From an uncultured Bacteroidales bacterium (GTDB taxonomy: Bacteria; Bacteroidota; Bacteroidia; Bacteroidales; F082), in NCBI GenBank assembly GCA_905234765.1, contig CAJOIF010000053.1:1-16088 (forward strand): DNA of 16,088 nucleotides, given 5' to 3'. The translations under genes and the position numbers were made by a program. Each line of letters opens with the position of its first letter. The stretch's first letter is position 1. The notes below the pieces were generated by a model. It had not been told where the DNA came from. It worked only from the letters and a program-made list of their open reading frames with translations, and did not search any database. Positions 13,501 through 16,088 of the stretch are shown here, piece by piece.

Positions 13501-14167
13501 GGCGGAAGTTCTTCAATTCTTCGCGATAAAGGTTTAGGTCAATGTCATCGCCTGCGAAGTCCATCGAGTCGATAATGGTATCTTTGATGACACGCGACTC
13601 CAGGCTCTGGTTGAGGAAGATGTTTTGAATGGTCAGCGGCACTTGACGGTATTTAGAACTTTCCATCAGCGAAAATCTGCGCAGTTCTTTTGCAACTTGC
13701 TGGGTGTTACCGTAGATAATGTCGCGAAACTCCTCATAGCCGCGAATGATATTGCTCTTATACACACGTGTACCAATCTGTTCGCTGATACGCCCCCACT
13801 CATAACGCACGCTATTATCATCCTCGACAAAGAAGCGCTTGTCGTAAGCACAATCCACAATGCGGAAGGCCGTACGACCATGCGACAGGAAGGTCATCAC
13901 GAAAAACTTACCCGTTTCACGACATACTTCGTAAATGATGTATGAATTCTGATGAGGAAGATAGAACTCATCATAGCCCTTCTGGCCAGCCTGTGTTTTG
14001 ATGCCAAGCTTGCTCTTGTCCACATTATAGAAAAACAGGATGGCGCGAAGCAGAGTGGACTTGCCTACACCTTGCGTACCGATGAAATGCACATTGCCGT
14101 CAAGCTTAATCTCTGCGTATGGCACATGGGCACTATTGATAAATATGATTTTATTAAGGTATCTCAT
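10508..14167 (-). CDS. jetC: Wadjet protein JetC, SMC/MukB-like ATPase
   Basis: A 1219-residue SMC-type ATPase, the motor of the Wadjet loop-extruding complex. Walker A is GTQGVGKST (30-38). Long Gln/Glu/Lys-rich coiled coils run from about residue 220 to 540 and about 610 to 1000. Between them is a hinge-like segment (about 545-610: LIEWLGENISGWEENIGKVV). The ABC signature is LSNVGSDGT (1117-1125), and Walker B is LHCMMDEIGKL with Asp1159 and Glu1160. Nucleotide-binding parts at both ends and no zinc hook favour MukB/JetC over Rad50. It overlaps jetB by 14 bases and jetD by 4. Everything needed for ATPase activity is visible. The family is clear; assignment to Wadjet rather than the chromosomal MukBEF comes from jetD. 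Confidence 0.93.
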   Translation of the reverse strand: MRYLNKIIFINSAHVPYAEIKLDGNVHFIGTQGVGKSTLLRAILFFYNVDKSKLGIKTQAGQKGYDEFYLPHQNSYIIYEVCRETGKFFVMTFLSHGRTAFRIVDCAYDKRFFVEDDNSVRYEWGRISEQIGTRVYKSNIIRGYEEFRDIIYGNTQQVAKELRRFSLMESSKYRQVPLTIQNIFLNQSLESRVIKDTIIDSMDFAGDDIDLNLYREELKNFRQQYEDIWKWYKQEKNGKVKVKVDADAVIDRYTQYEYTRKIISELCGELNYALERDTQRLPLLAEQESGCNQELSRQKRLLGEENDKFTKERDGLKGNEAVLDDFLAKVKAKRQHYAEIGIERIAERIGKEGELKIRQQGLARQEETLTSKNQSVKSKYDALLQNVDSQLREYRLQTSQRLNDLDAQQVKSQGRLQNEMAEKQEEVRSQYQQKLTENQKSLDEARQDKSDLLLQQQRVRQSNPYQEEMDEQDRKTKDLKERRQQLYRESVAKQQEIDRITNETALLRKDLEVACDKDVTTFEGNIKQTSIEIEKLDDLLRRQKGSLIEWLGENISGWEENIGKVVDEDAVLYNTSLHPRIVNSSDTIYGLKIDTENIEKAIKTPEEVKSQKAQLEQKTEELNRQIWLRRQQLEADVAELERKPSVKLKQLRVEKMNLDAEYNQIPNRLGIIQKERTALEDSLKKWRESEEAKLQQKIGHAEREIESLSKRKDALTALREKEIEDLRKSFDKQQKDIVSETNRQKAAVNVDLKKKEQDAEQRKNELHAQMDAELRGQGVDVSLLQAVRSQLQTIADELKYIDEHRSDFISWQNDTRDYFELEQQKKDERKQLRQKIEDLQEKFRKRKQQYEERIANLSSELCSLQDEQKKLKDAIEKVHSFMNNPSCPPELLAAGRQETVKQLADILEELRDHITSQQRQFEEFKQSVIRFKGNFSPQNTFHFRTEFNVDADYTDFAAELNEFITNNKIEQYRVRTSRQYATIIKRIARDVSDLNQHNADIRATINDINRDFRENNFAGVIKEIELRAVESNDRLMQQLLNIKHFDDEHGYDIGQMNLFTDEDNLNRTNEQAVKLLMTLVDMLDAEQKREQITLSDTFKLEFKVKENDNDTNWVEKLSNVGSDGTDILVKAMVNIMLINVFKRKTSRKFGDFKLHCMMDEIGKLHPNNVEGILKFANVRNINLINSSPTTYNAQAYKYTYSLSKDERSNTVVKTLLTIR

Positions 14168-14702
14168 CTTTTACGTCTTCGTCTATGTTAATACAAAGCA
14201 TTATCTGTTCAATATAGTGGAACGCATTGGTTACCTGATAGGTTTCCTCCACCTCGTTCACCAGTTCGGCAAAGCCCATGTTCACAAGGGCCGCAGCCAA
14301 TGCCTCTAATTTCTGGCGGTTTGAGGGCTTGTCGGGAAACAGCTGAACCAACTTGTCTTTAAGCCCCGGAATGGTTGACAGGCTGACCTCCATTTGTACG
14401 AGACTGAACTGTGTGCCAGCGCCAAAAGTGGTGTCGAAGGTCTTCAGGAAGTCGAGGTAGTCAATCCAAGAGAATAGCGACTGCAACTTGTTTTCTGTTA
14501 TAACCTTCTGTTCCTGGCGGCTGAAATAATAAAAGCCGTCGCCGCCGCTTAGCTGGAAGTCAATCTGCTTATAATACGCTTCATACTCTTGCTGGTTCTC
14601 TTCAATATCATTGAAGATGGCACGGGTATTGGCATCGACACTGTTGCTCGATATAAACTGCCCACGGCTGAGTCGTTGGAAAACTTCACTTGTATATTTC
14701 AT
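14154..14702 (-). CDS. jetB: Wadjet protein JetB, MukE-like subunit
   Basis: A 182-residue protein in the position and size range of JetB (DUF4194, MukE-like). It is mostly helical with winged-helix-like parts: FQLSGGDGFYYFSRQ (about 48-62) has the hairpin wording seen in this family. In the complex, JetB (a KITE-type subunit) binds the kleisin JetA and helps hold DNA at the JetC heads. The start overlaps the jetA stop (ATGA) and the end overlaps jetC by 14 bases, so the three subunits are made together. The call rests mainly on context and length, as the sequence itself is weakly conserved. Confidence 0.82.
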   Translation of the reverse strand: MKYTSEVFQRLSRGQFISSNSVDANTRAIFNDIEENQQEYEAYYKQIDFQLSGGDGFYYFSRQEQKVITENKLQSLFSWIDYLDFLKTFDTTFGAGTQFSLVQMEVSLSTIPGLKDKLVQLFPDKPSNRQKLEALAAALVNMGFAELVNEVEETYQVTNAFHYIEQIMLCINIDEDVKDEIP

Positions 14703-15892
14703 TTCGGATAAATAATCGGGTATTCTATATTGTCAATTGTCTTGCTTTCTGAAGTATAACGCATCTGATCTGGATACTGTGAGGCCATTTGCAGAAAGAG
14801 TACCAAACGCAGCTCTTTGTCAAGTGTGTCAGAAAAGGAGTAATTCCAGACGTAATGGAACAAATCACTACTCTGTGCAAGGAATCCGTTCAACAATTCC
14901 TGATGGTTGAAGGCTCTTGACGATTCCGTCTGCTCCACGAGGAAACTATCGTCTATCTTGTCGGCCAGCCTCGATTTGATATTGGCCTTCTTTGTAATAC
15001 GCTGACGTATGTTGTTGAGTATTTCAAGCGCAGAATCCTCGTTGCGCAGGAAGTCGAGTGAAACTCTCGTCACATATTTGGGCAACCGTTCCATCCACAC
15101 GTCATTCGTGCAAGACACCACCTCCTTCACATTTGTCGTCTGCTCAATCATATACTGGTCGCGCAAGTACTTCAATTGCCGCACACGCTTTACCAGGCGG
15201 CTTTGATACTCAATACGGTTCAGGTAGTCGATGATCTGAGCGGCGATATTGATAAGGCCATGTGCCGACTCGCGCAAACCGTCTCGAACCTCACTGACTG
15301 TTTGCTTCAGCCCATAGTCGGCAGCACTGGCAAAGAAGATGGTCTGTTCGTCAATGACTCGCTCCGTTTGTCGGATCAGTTCCGCTATCAGGCGGCCCTT
15401 ATCGTCAAAGTCCTTTAGACGCAACTCCTTGATTTTGAAGTTGGGTTCCTGCTTATAGGTATCATCTACATTACGCTTCAGGTCCACTACATTACGTCGT
15501 GTAGCGTTTTCAATACTTTTGAACGTATGACGTATTTCCCTTAGGAAACATTCTCTTCTAGCATTACTTTCCGATGCCAAGTACGAATCAATACCCAGCT
15601 TCAATTTGTCAATATAGGTGCGTACAGATGAAATATTAATATCCTCATTCACCGCCAGCACCTCTTCGAAGAACCTCTGATAGGCGTCGTCAAGCTCTAA
15701 AGTGTCACCCGTCTGCACAATAACACCAAAAGTAATCAGGTGCTTCAACTTGTTCTCATCGCCCTCCAAGGTATCTAAAGCGTCGTCATATCTCACGGCA
15801 ACTGTTTTACGCTTCATGAACATGTCGTTCAGCAGTTTTGCTCCCTGCTGAAGTCCGCGTGTCAGTTCTTTTATCGAATGATATGTTGCCAT
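14699..15892 (-). CDS. jetA: Wadjet protein JetA, MukF-like kleisin
   Basis: A 397-residue, almost wholly helical protein. The N-terminal part (about 1-75: KTVAVRYDDALDTLEGDENK, LKHLITFGVIVQTGD) reads as a winged helix. The middle (about 85-260) is long charged helices, and the C-terminal part (about 310-397) is a second small domain ending NIEYPIIYPK. This matches the kleisin JetA (MukF/MksF-like), which bridges the JetC heads and binds JetB. It is the first of the four Jet genes, 4 bp after the DUF2075 helicase stop codon and overlapping jetB by 4 bases. The identification relies on gene order and general architecture. Confidence 0.83.
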   Translation of the reverse strand: MATYHSIKELTRGLQQGAKLLNDMFMKRKTVAVRYDDALDTLEGDENKLKHLITFGVIVQTGDTLELDDAYQRFFEEVLAVNEDINISSVRTYIDKLKLGIDSYLASESNARRECFLREIRHTFKSIENATRRNVVDLKRNVDDTYKQEPNFKIKELRLKDFDDKGRLIAELIRQTERVIDEQTIFFASAADYGLKQTVSEVRDGLRESAHGLINIAAQIIDYLNRIEYQSRLVKRVRQLKYLRDQYMIEQTTNVKEVVSCTNDVWMERLPKYVTRVSLDFLRNEDSALEILNNIRQRITKKANIKSRLADKIDDSFLVEQTESSRAFNHQELLNGFLAQSSDLFHYVWNYSFSDTLDKELRLVLFLQMASQYPDQMRYTSESKTIDNIEYPIIYPK

Positions 15893-15896
15893 ATTA

Positions 15897-16088
15897 TTAT
15901 ATTTCCTCTATCCCTGTCGATTTCAAGTATTCATAAGTCCCGTCGTAAAATTCAGGCTGGCGGGTGTGGTCATCAATTTTTCCTTCAGGTACACAGATGA
16001 TCATCCCCTGACGGGCACGTGTCATCAGTACGCGATAAGCGTTCAGCTGATAGGATTGTGCCTCTTTCTGACGAATCTTCATCCATTT
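15897..16088 (-). CDS. DUF2075-type (Schlafen group 3-like) DNA/RNA helicase, C-terminus only
   Basis: The last 64 codons or so of a gene running off the right edge. AYRVLMTRARQGMIICVPEG is helicase motif VI of superfamily 1 with the arginine finger in TRAR. DDHTR, FYDGTYEYLKSTG and the ending at EEI fit the C-terminus of DUF2075 proteins (a UvrD-like helicase domain often found in defence islands). The frame is open to base 16088; no start is visible. The stop (TAA, 15897-15899) is 4 bp before the jetA ATG, so the helicase is very likely in the same operon. The N-terminal domains, which would decide the exact type, are outside the window. Confidence 0.75.
   Translation of the reverse strand, partial: KWMKIRQKEAQSYQLNAYRVLMTRARQGMIICVPEGKIDDHTRQPEFYDGTYEYLKSTGIEEI

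Noticed and set aside
10508..14167. jetC as a Rad50/SbcC or chromosomal MukB gene
   Set aside because: No zinc hook CxxC is seen and no SbcD partner; the jetA-B-C-D order with a TOPRIM gene points to Wadjet.

Overview
The window looks like a chromosomal segment from a member of the Bacteroidota, most likely a Bacteroidales of the Prevotella type. Support for this: repeated -33/-7 promoter elements of the Bacteroidetes form (TTTG ... TAnnTTTG), almost no Shine-Dalgarno sequences, and gene families (POT transporters, AlbA_2 regulator, TSCPD protein, DUF1016 nuclease) whose wording matches that group. Most genes are on the minus strand.

Left part (1-6446), housekeeping and decay. Two tandem POT-family oligopeptide transporters (the left one only as its N-terminus) face a divergent AlbA_2-type regulator followed by a TSCPD-domain gene. 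A leftward pair encodes a Sel1-repeat protein and an O6-methylguanine-DNA methyltransferase (ogt); ogt overlaps the TSCPD gene tail to tail. A leftward cluster follows: a DUF1016/PDDEXK gene, a PfkB sugar kinase, a 33-codon remnant of an ORF6N gene, a HAD phosphatase of the Gph type and an isoprenylcysteine-methyltransferase-like gene. Several of these are shortened by what look like in-frame internal deletions.

Middle part (6505-9268), repair and mobile DNA. Two same-strand copies of a Vsr mismatch endonuclease gene bracket a YdeI/OmpD-associated gene and an AT-rich, stand-alone nuclease-like ORF. That ORF lies between two 41-bp direct repeats. Vsr copy 1 carries a short GGAGTTAGGAGT-type repeat insertion inside its zinc-binding loop, and vsr copy 2 has a one-base frameshift. 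The same kind of low-complexity repeat occurs at two other places, one of them inside the sugar kinase gene.

Right part (9265-16088), defence. A tightly packed leftward operon reads: C-terminus of a DUF2075 helicase, jetA, jetB, jetC, jetD (a complete Wadjet anti-plasmid SMC system), a Nudix hydrolase and vsr copy 2. Nearly every junction is a 4-bp stop/start overlap, so the Nudix and Vsr genes, and probably the helicase, appear to be co-expressed with Wadjet. In Wadjet, JetABC form a condensin-like DNA loop extruder and JetD is a TOPRIM nuclease that cuts small circular DNA. The helicase-Wadjet-Nudix-Vsr arrangement is the most interesting feature of the window.
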